Shown here piece by piece: positions 17,639-25,273 of a DNA stretch of 64,000 bases (within the stretch, counting starts at the first letter, position 1; every line of letters starts with the position of its first letter). The stretch spans positions 1 to 64,000 of the forward strand of contig JBALWH010000012.1 in assembly GCA_036960175.1 (NCBI GenBank). Direction: 5' to 3'. The notes under the pieces are model-generated. The model did not search any database, had not been told where the DNA came from, and saw nothing but the letters and a program-made list of their open reading frames with translations. A program made the position numbers and the translations under genes. This stretch comes from Motiliproteus sp036960175. Lineage in GTDB: Bacteria; Pseudomonadota; Gammaproteobacteria; Pseudomonadales; Balneatricaceae.

Positions 17639-18253
17639 ATGACCTGCAACTGCTCTGGCAGCATAAAATTCGACGGCAAGTCACATCAATTCAAACGTGC
17701 TTTATGGCTCGTCATTGGTATCAATGCGATTATGTTTTTTCTCGAATTGAGTGCCGGATTTATTGGACAATCTCAGGCATTAAAAGCAGATGCCTTAGAC
17801 TTTTTAGGAGATACCGTTACTTACGCGATGACTCTAGCGGTGATTGGCTGCTCTATTCAGGTGCGCAGTAAAGCGGCCCTGGTGAAGGGCATCAGTCTTG
17901 GGTTACTCAGTCTTGGTATCATCGTGGCGACTGTCTATCGGGTGTTTGTAGATGCTTCTCCCGCAGCCTCGATCATGGGATCGGTCGCGCTGTTAGCGCT
18001 GATCGCCAATCTAAGCAGTGTTTTGTTACTGATAAAATACCGTGATGGCGACGCTAATGTGCGCTCGGTCTGGCTTTGTAGCCGCAACGATGCGATCGGT
18101 AATATTGCGGTGATGGTGGCGGCCGGAGCCGTATGGTTAAGTGCTAGCGCCTGGCCTGATCTGGTGGTTGCAATGCTAATGGCGTCACTGTTTCTGCACT
18201 CATCGTTGCAGATAATTCGCCAGGCCAGACAGGAATTAAAAGCAGCCATTTAG
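17639..18253 (+). CDS. Short cation-diffusion-facilitator (CDF) metal exporter
   Basis: 204 residues, about six membrane helices. Two metal-site signatures are visible: KADALDFLGD in helix 2 (D-x3-D) and SRNDAIGN in helix 5 (N-D pair), the usual four-residue transport site of CDF proteins. It stops after the last helix with about ten residues, so the cytoplasmic C-terminal dimerisation domain (usually 80 or more residues) is absent. The N-terminus begins MTCNCSG, a Cys-x-Cys that could receive metal. Under the MerR-type promoter just upstream. Substrate is likely Zn, Cd or similar; not determined. Confidence 0.85.
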   Translation: MTCNCSGSIKFDGKSHQFKRALWLVIGINAIMFFLELSAGFIGQSQALKADALDFLGDTVTYAMTLAVIGCSIQVRSKAALVKGISLGLLSLGIIVATVYRVFVDASPAASIMGSVALLALIANLSSVLLLIKYRDGDANVRSVWLCSRNDAIGNIAVMVAAGAVWLSASAWPDLVVAMLMASLFLHSSLQIIRQARQELKAAI

Positions 18254-18258
18254 CGGCA

Positions 18259-18972
18259 CTAACTGGGCCGGTCCAGATAGCAGTCAAAAATACTGCCGAT
18301 TTCCTCCAGATCCTCATCAATGGAAAAAGGCATGAGGTTAGTAAACATATCCAATATCACTACGGCATTAACGGCGGAATCCTGATCAGCGGCATACCGC
18401 AACCGCTCTGCTATTTTCTGATTTAGCTGATGAAGGTTGTCGTAGATTCCCTTAAGCCCTTGTAGGCCTGCTTCGTGAGATAGCCCAGAACGCTCGCGCA
18501 GATATTGAGCTAGCAGATACATGCTCACCGCTCTAAACAGAGTTTCCTCTTCACTGGCTAAGGGCAAATGAAAGCGCGCCATGGGTTTCAAATAATTAGT
18601 ATGAGGACAGCCGCTGGTCGCAATCAGCAAGCCCAACAAGGAACTTAGCCCACGTTGTGCGGTGGTGTGCTGGCTGATACGTCGCTCTTGGGTATCCACC
18701 TGCAATTCAATTTCCTCATAGGAACGGACGTTGTTAAACAGCTCCACCACCGGCACCAGACTAATAGCTACCGGACAATAAGGGTGCGTATTGCTGCGCA
18801 GAGGACAGTGAGTGCACTGCTTAAAATTCAGTCGCGCCCATTCAGGAGGGGATATTAACGCTTGCTCGGCAGGCTCAAGAGTATGACTATCAAGAACCAG
18901 TTCGAAACTTTCCTGGCGCTCATCGCTAAGCTGAAACTGGTAGCGGAAAACGATCGGTTCCATAGTGTTCAC
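18259..18972 (-). CDS. Conserved hypothetical cysteine-containing protein
   Basis: 237 residues, cytoplasmic by appearance, family not recognised with certainty. The N-terminal half carries CTHCPL and YCPVA, and a central SGCPHTNYLKPMARFHLP follows, so three to four conserved-looking cysteines may bind a metal. The C-terminal half is helical. It is convergent with the CDF transporter (5 bp between stops), so it is probably not part of that operon. The MITE lies directly upstream of its start, between it and folX, and may affect its promoter. Confidence 0.72.
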   Translation of the reverse strand: MNTMEPIVFRYQFQLSDERQESFELVLDSHTLEPAEQALISPPEWARLNFKQCTHCPLRSNTHPYCPVAISLVPVVELFNNVRSYEEIELQVDTQERRISQHTTAQRGLSSLLGLLIATSGCPHTNYLKPMARFHLPLASEEETLFRAVSMYLLAQYLRERSGLSHEAGLQGLKGIYDNLHQLNQKIAERLRYAADQDSAVNAVVILDMFTNLMPFSIDEDLEEIGSIFDCYLDRPS

Positions 18973-19025
18973 TCACCCCTTGTCAACATCACTATAGAAC
19001 AGATTAGAGGGGCAGCGCGGCTTAG

Positions 19026-19301
19026 GGAACCTGTGAACAAGTCTCTTGCGCCTCTGGCTTTCAGAGAGATTGGAGATCAAGACAACGATTGCAGACATAC
19101 TGGTTGTACGTCGAGAATCGTTAACACTGAGATCCGGTCTCTCTGAAAGCTCCGAAGGACGGGCTCTAGAACGGCCATCTGCTTTGTCAGACCGTTTGAA
19201 AAGGTCCAGACATTTTGCTGCACGATCTTTCGCGGTTCTTGTAATAAAGAGGGGCCGTTCTAGATACCGCAGAGAACACACTGGACTTGTTCACCGGTTC
19301 C
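19026..19301. mobile_element. 276-bp structured MITE with TTAG target duplication
   Basis: Left end GGAACCTGTGAACAAGTC (19026-19043) and right end GACTTGTTCACCGGTTCC (19284-19301) are inverted repeats with 17 of 18 matches. TTAG flanks both ends (19022-19025 and 19302-19305), fitting the 4-bp YTAR duplication known for IS5-group elements. Inside are two further perfect 12-bp inverted pairs: CTTTCAGAGAGA at 19058-19069 with 19138-19149, and TCTAGAACGGCC at 19165-19176 with 19253-19264, so each half can fold into its own hairpin. Open frames run through both strands but look like by-products of the palindromes. No transposase. The insertion is 5 bp beyond the folX stop codon and did not damage that gene. 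Confidence 0.85.
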
Positions 19302-19306
19302 TTAGT

Positions 19307-19675
19307 TCAAGACTCGCGATACCACTCCAAAGAAAGCGACACTGAATCGGCAAAACGCAAGGCATGGGGTTTATCGATGGTGACTTTAGAATACTGGACC
19401 CAATCATGCTCAGAACAGATTTCCAGCACATCTGACACCAGCTTTTCCAACAACAGAAAACGCCCTTCCTCCACATGCTGAATAATATTTTTGGTAATAA
19501 CTTTGTAGTCCAGTGCATTTTCGACACTATCGGAGCTGCAGGCTTTTTCGGCCGGATAATGTATCTCGATATTGACCACCACATCCTGCAGCTTGGTTTT
19601 TTCATCCGGGTTAAAACCAATATACGTCCGTAACCGCAGATTACTGATATTGATGATGGCGTTACTGATCGACAT
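19307..19675 (-). CDS. folX: Dihydroneopterin triphosphate 2'-epimerase
   Basis: 122 residues, cytoplasmic. Epimerises 7,8-dihydroneopterin triphosphate to the monapterin form, a step toward tetrahydromonapterin. The sequence follows E. coli FolX closely by eye: NLRLRT(Y/F)IG, VTKNIIQHVE..RFLLLEKL and IDKPHALRFADSVS. The last segment distinguishes FolX from FolB aldolases. Length matches FolX. A MITE has inserted immediately after its stop codon. No folM partner is in the window. Confidence 0.92.
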   Translation of the reverse strand: MSISNAIINISNLRLRTYIGFNPDEKTKLQDVVVNIEIHYPAEKACSSDSVENALDYKVITKNIIQHVEEGRFLLLEKLVSDVLEICSEHDWVQYSKVTIDKPHALRFADSVSLSLEWYRES

Positions 19676-19764
19676 TTAGCGCTCCTGAAACCTTAAAGCT
19701 GGCATTATAAATAACCATAACTCATTGATACTACGATGTAACTTAAAAACTCCTGACTCAAGCA

Positions 19765-21507
19765 CTAGTCGGAAACAGATCGCTGCCCAACGGAAGCTTG
19801 CCCGTCCTTCTCTGGAGCATCGCACATGGGGGTATCACAGCCCAGATTATCCTCAGGCAAGCTTTCCAACAACTGACTCTTTTCTGTCAGCAATCGCTGG
19901 GACAGAGAGTAGGCAGTGAAATACTTAAAAATCCGATCAACATAAGTCACTGTTTCACTGCCAACGATGCGGGCAGCGGCGACTTCCACATTGCCAAACC
20001 AACGATTCTTATCCAACCCCATGGCTTCTGCCTTGCGCCGCATTTTTCTGACATTGCCGGGGCCTGCATTGTAAGCAGCCCAGGAAAAAAACAGGCGGTT
20101 AGTCTGATCGATAGAAGGGTCGCTAAAATATCGATCGCGCAAAAATGCCAGGTATTTGGCTCCAGCATGGATATTATTCTCTATCTTATCCAATCCCCCA
20201 ATAGCAACATTTTTGTCACTGGCCGTCGTGGGTAGCAATTGCATTATCCCTAAGGCCCCGCGATGGCTTTTAAGAGACTGATCAAAGCGCGATTCCTGGT
20301 AGGCTTGAGCCGCCAACGCTAAAGGATCGATGCCATATTGTTGGCCATATCGACTAAATAATGGCAGCAACTCATTCAGCTTATCTCGGTCTTCGCGGCT
20401 CAGAGGATTACTGATCCACCGAGTAGAACCCAGATAACGCTTGGCGAGCATATTTCCCAGCAAAGTGCCCTTCTTGGCGCTGCCTTTAAAGAACTGCATA
20501 AGACTGGCATGCAACTGCGGATTATCCTTACGCACCGCCCAGCCAAGCTGGTTACCCGCACTAACTACCACATCCGCCTCTATATAAAGGTCTTTCAACA
20601 CCTTAGCCCACAGCTCTGCCTTATAGTGATCGATAACGGTATAACCAATCACCCCGGCATTGACCAACTCAAGAATATCCTCACTCAATAACCGCGCATC
20701 CGCTTCCACGATGGTGATAGGCACAGTTCCCTCTGGAAGTTTGTTGTTATAGGCCAGCAGATGTTCGGCATAACTGCTGCCATTCAACACATAGACGATT
20801 TTTCCCTGCAATTGATCCAGGGTCTCGATGGCATCAGCGCCCCGGTGCCGCACCACCACTTCGTTGACCTGCATAGTACCACCGGAGGCGAACATCACCT
20901 GTTTTCGGCGCTCCGGCGTCAAGGTCAGCAGCGCAGCCGCAATATCACCAATGCCTTCGTTGAGAGAGGGAATTAAGCGGTTAAAAGGCACCGGTATATA
21001 CTTCACGGTAATACGTTGATCTGCCTTAGTAACACCCTCATTCAGCTGCTCTTGATAAGCCCGTAAAGCATCGGCCTGCAAGCCACGGATATAACCGTCA
21101 TCAAGGAAAAAATCGGTCTGGCTGTAAGTCACCAGTGCGCGTATGACGCCGCGTTTTCTGAGCTGTTGAAGATCATCACGGTAACGCCCCACCGACAAAG
21201 CCGATAACAAAGCTGCCTCAGCATCACCCGGCCTAGGCGCATCCTCTGAGCCACCTTCAGCATTCCTGTTGCTCGCAGCAGTGCCCTCAATGGAGGTAAC
21301 GATCGTACCGGGAACAGGGCCGATATTCTGCTGACCAGAAACATCGGAATCTGATGAATCGCCGCACCCCTGCAGTATCAAGCTGCAAAAAACAATCAGC
21401 ATAGCCTTGCTAAAAAAAAGCCTTAGGGCACCCCGCTCGAGGATGCGTCTAGCGACTGCACGCAGACTAAAGTGTTTGTTATTAATTATAAAATTGCTGG
21501 CAAACAT
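19765..21507 (-). CDS. mltF: MltF-like membrane-bound lytic transglycosylase
   Basis: 580 residues. Lipoprotein: the lipobox LQGC lies near residue 48 behind a hydrophobic stretch. Residues about 110-350 form a family-3 solute-binding-protein module (GVIRALVTYSQTDFFLDDG, IVYVLNGSSYAEHL), followed by an SLT domain with catalytic Glu in QAYQESRFDQ and the GALGIMQLLP and AAYNAGPGNVRK motifs. This is the MltF architecture: peptidoglycan cleavage yielding 1,6-anhydro-muramoyl products, with the binding module regulating activity. It is longer than typical MltF because of a low-complexity acidic linker after the lipobox and an extended C-terminus. Plus-strand neighbours are unrelated. Confidence 0.9.
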   Translation of the reverse strand: MFASNFIINNKHFSLRAVARRILERGALRLFFSKAMLIVFCSLILQGCGDSSDSDVSGQQNIGPVPGTIVTSIEGTAASNRNAEGGSEDAPRPGDAEAALLSALSVGRYRDDLQQLRKRGVIRALVTYSQTDFFLDDGYIRGLQADALRAYQEQLNEGVTKADQRITVKYIPVPFNRLIPSLNEGIGDIAAALLTLTPERRKQVMFASGGTMQVNEVVVRHRGADAIETLDQLQGKIVYVLNGSSYAEHLLAYNNKLPEGTVPITIVEADARLLSEDILELVNAGVIGYTVIDHYKAELWAKVLKDLYIEADVVVSAGNQLGWAVRKDNPQLHASLMQFFKGSAKKGTLLGNMLAKRYLGSTRWISNPLSREDRDKLNELLPLFSRYGQQYGIDPLALAAQAYQESRFDQSLKSHRGALGIMQLLPTTASDKNVAIGGLDKIENNIHAGAKYLAFLRDRYFSDPSIDQTNRLFFSWAAYNAGPGNVRKMRRKAEAMGLDKNRWFGNVEVAAARIVGSETVTYVDRIFKYFTAYSLSQRLLTEKSQLLESLPEDNLGCDTPMCDAPEKDGQASVGQRSVSD

Positions 21508-21625
21508 TATTCATCACTGTGAAAAAGTCCTAACCTGTATATAAAGCGATTTATCTGAAACTGACAAGTACTAACGTTTAACGCAACATTTAATACAAAT
21601 GTTATTAACGCAGGGCAGGCTCTTC

Positions 21626-22807
21626 ATGACAGACAGAAAAAACCGATTCAACTGGCAGGATCCGTTCAATTTTGAGGCCCAACTCAGTGAAGAGGAGCGC
21701 ATGGTAAGGGACACCGCCCGGGATTACGCCCAGGACAAACTGATGCCGAGAATACTTGAGGCCAACCGCCACGAGCAATTCGACCGCAACATTATGCTAG
21801 AACTGGGTGAACTGGGTCTGCTGGGATCCACTCTGCCAGAACAATACGGCTGCGCCAACGTCAGCTACGTCTGCTATGGATTAGTGGCCAGGGAGATCGA
21901 GCGTGTTGACAGCAGTTACCGCTCGGCCCTGAGTGTGCAGTCGTCTCTGGTAATGTTCCCGATCTACAGCTACGGCGATGAAGCACAGCGGCAAAAGTAT
22001 CTACCGAAACTGGCCACTGGCGAATGGGTCGGCTGTTTCGGCCTTACCGAGCCTGATTCCGGCTCTGACCCCGGCAGCATGCGCACCCGTGCCGTTAAGA
22101 CCCATGATGGCTATGAACTCACTGGCAATAAAATGTGGATCACCAACTCCCCCATCGCAGATGTCATGGTGGTCTGGGCCAAACTGGAGGGTGAGATTCG
22201 CGGCTTTATTCTGGAACGGGGCATGGTGGGTCTCAGCACCCCTAAGATTGAAGGAAAGTTCAGCCTGCGAGCTTCTACCACCGGTGAGATCGTGATGGAC
22301 AAAGTGCAGGTTTCAGAAGCCCACCTACTACCCAATGCCAGCGGTTTGAAGGGGCCTTTCGGCTGCCTTAATAAAGCGCGCTTCGGCATTGCCTGGGGCG
22401 CCTTGGGTGCCGCCGAATTCTGCTGGCATCGGGCGCGACAGTATTGCCTGGACCGTCAACAGTTTGGCCGCCCGCTGGCTGCCAACCAACTGATCCAGAA
22501 AAAACTAGCCGATATGCAGACGGAGATCAGCCTCGGCCTGCAAGGCTGCTTACAAGCGGGACGGCTGATGGACAACCACCAATGCCCTCCAGAACTCATC
22601 TCACTGCTGAAACGTAACAATTGCGGCAAGGCCTTAGATATCGCCCGCACTGCCCGAGATATGCACGGTGGTAACGGCATCAGTGATGAGTTCCATATCA
22701 TCCGCCATCTGATGAATCTGGAAGCGGTAAACACCTATGAAGGCACTCATGATATTCATGCCTTGATTCTGGGGCGGGCCCAAACGGGAATTCAAAGTTT
22801 CTGTTAA
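21626..22807 (+). CDS. gcdH: Glutaryl-CoA dehydrogenase-type acyl-CoA dehydrogenase
   Basis: 393 residues. FAD enzyme that oxidises and decarboxylates glutaryl-CoA to crotonyl-CoA. Diagnostic segments include FGLTEPDSGSDP (FAD/substrate loop), WITNSPIADVMVVWAK and the catalytic-base region VNTYEGTHDIHALILGR, which reads as in known glutaryl-CoA dehydrogenases. Length is normal. ATG at 21626 with GCAGG seven bases upstream is preferred to one at 21599. The fused E1 gene begins 44 bp downstream on the same strand, so the two probably form an operon; the electron acceptor ETF is encoded elsewhere. Confidence 0.9.
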   Translation: MTDRKNRFNWQDPFNFEAQLSEEERMVRDTARDYAQDKLMPRILEANRHEQFDRNIMLELGELGLLGSTLPEQYGCANVSYVCYGLVAREIERVDSSYRSALSVQSSLVMFPIYSYGDEAQRQKYLPKLATGEWVGCFGLTEPDSGSDPGSMRTRAVKTHDGYELTGNKMWITNSPIADVMVVWAKLEGEIRGFILERGMVGLSTPKIEGKFSLRASTTGEIVMDKVQVSEAHLLPNASGLKGPFGCLNKARFGIAWGALGAAEFCWHRARQYCLDRQQFGRPLAANQLIQKKLADMQTEISLGLQGCLQAGRLMDNHQCPPELISLLKRNNCGKALDIARTARDMHGGNGISDEFHIIRHLMNLEAVNTYEGTHDIHALILGRAQTGIQSFC

Positions 22808-22851
22808 TAATAGAGACACCGACAAGGTGATTGGCGGGAGGTAACCGTTTC

Positions 22852-25065
22852 ATGGCAAATCGAGCCCAGGTAATCCACGATAATTTCCTGCGTCGGGTTG
22901 CCGCTGCTGATTTGCCAGACGCGAGCACAGTGAGTCTGCAGCAGGCGGAATTAACCGCGGCACAGCTGCTGGAACTGTTTCAGTCGCAGTTACTCAGTCG
23001 CCATCTGGATTTGGAATCCCGTCGCCTGCAAGCCCGAGGTCAGGGGTTCTACACCATCGGTAGCTCCGGCCATGAAGGCAATGCTGCCATCGCTAAAGCC
23101 TTTCGCCACGACGATATCGCCTTTCTCCATTACCGCGATGCCGCCTTCCTGATCCAGCGCAGCAAGCAGCTTCCAGATCAGACGCCGATGATGGACCTGC
23201 TGCATTCTTATTGCGCCTCTGCCGAAGACCCTATTTCTGGTGGGCGCCACAAAGTGCTAGGGTCAAAATCTTTATTTATTCCACCCCAAACCAGCACCAT
23301 TGCTTCCCACTTACCCAAAGCCATGGGTGCCGCCTTTAGTATTCCGCTCGCTAAACGCATAAACCACCCAGGGCCGCTGCCCAACGACAGCGTTGTGCTC
23401 TGTAGTTTCGGGGATGCCTCCGCTAACCACTCCACCGCTCAGGGAGCCATTAACTGCGCCGCCTGGATCGGCTATCAGCAGCTACCGTTGCCGCTGGTAT
23501 TTATCTGTGAAGACAACGGTATCGGCATCTCCACCGCGACGCCTGAAGGCTGGATCAAGGCCAATTTTAGTCAGCGGCCTGGGCTGCACTATCTTAGTTG
23601 TGACGGTCTGAACCTGCTGAGCTGCTACCGTACGGCAAAGCAAGCAGAACGACTGGCACGCCAGCAGCGTCAGCCCGTATTCCTCCATATCCGTATGGTT
23701 AGGCTGTTAGGGCACGCGGGTTCGGATGCCGAAATCGCCTACCTTAGTCAACAACAAATCGAGGCCACCGAAGCTCATGACCCGTTACTCTATAGCGCTC
23801 GCCTGCTGTTGGATAACCAGGTACTGAGCAGTACCCAGATATGCGCTCTTTACGAGAAAATTGCTAAAGAGGTCAGTGACGCAGCCCAACTCTGCGACCG
23901 CTTTCCCAGGCTACAAAATTCTCAGCAGGTGATGGCTTCACTGATCCCACCACTGGCAAAATTTGTGCGGCAACTAGCAACCCTTAAGCCCGTGTCAGAA
24001 ACGCAAAGACAAAACCTATTCCAGGATCAGCAGAAAACCATGGATCAGCCTCAGCACATGGCCCGGTTATTAAACTGGACCTTGACTGATTTAATGCAGC
24101 AACACGACAATATCGTCCTGGCCGGGGAAGATATCGGTGCAAAAGGCGGGGTCTATAACGTCACCGGCCGGCTGTCATCAATGTTCGGCCAACACCGGGT
24201 GATCAACACCCTTCTAGACGAACAAAGCATATTAGGGCTAGCCATCGGACTGGCCCATAACGGCTTGCTGCCGATCCCCGAGATTCAGTTTCTGGCCTAC
24301 ATCCATAACGCAGAGGATCAAATCCGCGGTGAAGCAGCCACTCTGAGTTTCTTCTCCAACGGCCAATACACCAATCCCATGGTGATCCGCATTGCCGGTC
24401 TGGGTTATCAAAAGGGCTTTGGCGGCCATTTCCATAATGACAACAGCATCGCCGTCTTTCGGGATATACCTGGCCTAATTCTGGCCTGCCCTTCTAACGG
24501 TGCCGACGCCGTAGAGATGTTACGAGAAGCCGTGCGACTGGCGCGAGAGGAACAGCGAATAGTCGTGTTTCTGGAACCCATCGCCCTCTATATGGCACGG
24601 GACCTGCTCCAACCCGAAGACGGCCTGTGGACTTTTCCCTATCGACCCCCGACTGACGCTAAACCCATTCGCCTCGGTGAAATAGGACAGTTCGACTCGG
24701 GGACTGACCTTGCTATCATCAGCTACGGCAACGGCTACTATCACGCCCGTCGCGCAGCGCAACGATTACAGCTACGCGGCATTCAATTAAGAGTCATCGA
24801 TCTGCGCTGGTTGTCTCCGCTAAATGAAACAGCGATCTTCGCCGCCGCTTCACCCTGCACCCACACGCTGATCGTCGATGAATGCCGCCGCAGTGGCTCC
24901 CTTAGTGAAGCACTGGTTACCTTGCTGCAAGAACAAGGTTATAACGGCAAACTACAACGCCTGACTGCAGAGGATAGTTTTATCGCGTTAGGTCCAGCAG
25001 CAACAGCAACCCTGCCGACTGTTGAATCCATCGTGGAAGCTGCGCTTGGGTTGCTAAGTTGCTAA
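22852..25065 (+). CDS. Fused E1 alpha/beta subunit of a 2-oxoacid dehydrogenase
   Basis: 737 residues. Thiamine-diphosphate-dependent decarboxylase component. Residues about 40-390 are an E1-alpha domain with the TPP motif FGDASANHSTAQGAIN (about 185-200) and EDNGIGIST. Residues about 400-735 are an E1-beta domain (LAGEDIGAKGGVYNVT, LDEQSILGLAIGLAHNG, then VIDLRWLSP). In branched-chain and pyruvate E1 of the heterotetramer type these are two polypeptides; here they are one. GGGAGG ten bases before the ATG at 22852 sets the start. Neighbouring glutaryl-CoA dehydrogenase makes 2-oxoadipate a tempting substrate, but branched-chain oxoacids are equally possible. No E2/E3 gene is adjacent. Confidence 0.88.
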   Translation: MANRAQVIHDNFLRRVAAADLPDASTVSLQQAELTAAQLLELFQSQLLSRHLDLESRRLQARGQGFYTIGSSGHEGNAAIAKAFRHDDIAFLHYRDAAFLIQRSKQLPDQTPMMDLLHSYCASAEDPISGGRHKVLGSKSLFIPPQTSTIASHLPKAMGAAFSIPLAKRINHPGPLPNDSVVLCSFGDASANHSTAQGAINCAAWIGYQQLPLPLVFICEDNGIGISTATPEGWIKANFSQRPGLHYLSCDGLNLLSCYRTAKQAERLARQQRQPVFLHIRMVRLLGHAGSDAEIAYLSQQQIEATEAHDPLLYSARLLLDNQVLSSTQICALYEKIAKEVSDAAQLCDRFPRLQNSQQVMASLIPPLAKFVRQLATLKPVSETQRQNLFQDQQKTMDQPQHMARLLNWTLTDLMQQHDNIVLAGEDIGAKGGVYNVTGRLSSMFGQHRVINTLLDEQSILGLAIGLAHNGLLPIPEIQFLAYIHNAEDQIRGEAATLSFFSNGQYTNPMVIRIAGLGYQKGFGGHFHNDNSIAVFRDIPGLILACPSNGADAVEMLREAVRLAREEQRIVVFLEPIALYMARDLLQPEDGLWTFPYRPPTDAKPIRLGEIGQFDSGTDLAIISYGNGYYHARRAAQRLQLRGIQLRVIDLRWLSPLNETAIFAAASPCTHTLIVDECRRSGSLSEALVTLLQEQGYNGKLQRLTAEDSFIALGPAATATLPTVESIVEAALGLLSC

Positions 25066-25074
25066 GTTGCTAAG
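25051..25074. repeat. Three tandem copies of an 8-bp unit at a stop codon
   Basis: TTGCTAAG is repeated three times without interruption. The stop codon of the fused E1 gene lies inside it. Since 8 is not a multiple of three, gain or loss of one copy would change only the last few residues of the protein. Confidence 0.9.
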
Positions 25075-25273
25075 TCATTTTCAACCAAACATGGACATAA
25101 TGTTTACGGTAAAATGTATTAATATCAATGACCGTACTTGGCGAACGTTGAAGAGAAGCGTTATTACAAACAATTGACCTCCGCTCTCAGTAATCTGCAA
25201 AATACGCCATTAGCACGAACACAAAAGCAGATGCCGCAACAACCATCTTTTAAAAAGTACTGAGCATGACCTT

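Noticed and set aside
18973..19345. Open frames of about 100 codons on both strands between folX and the Cys-containing gene
   Set aside because: They coincide with the palindromic MITE; the protein sequences are Arg/Ser-rich without family resemblance and arise from its inverted repeats.
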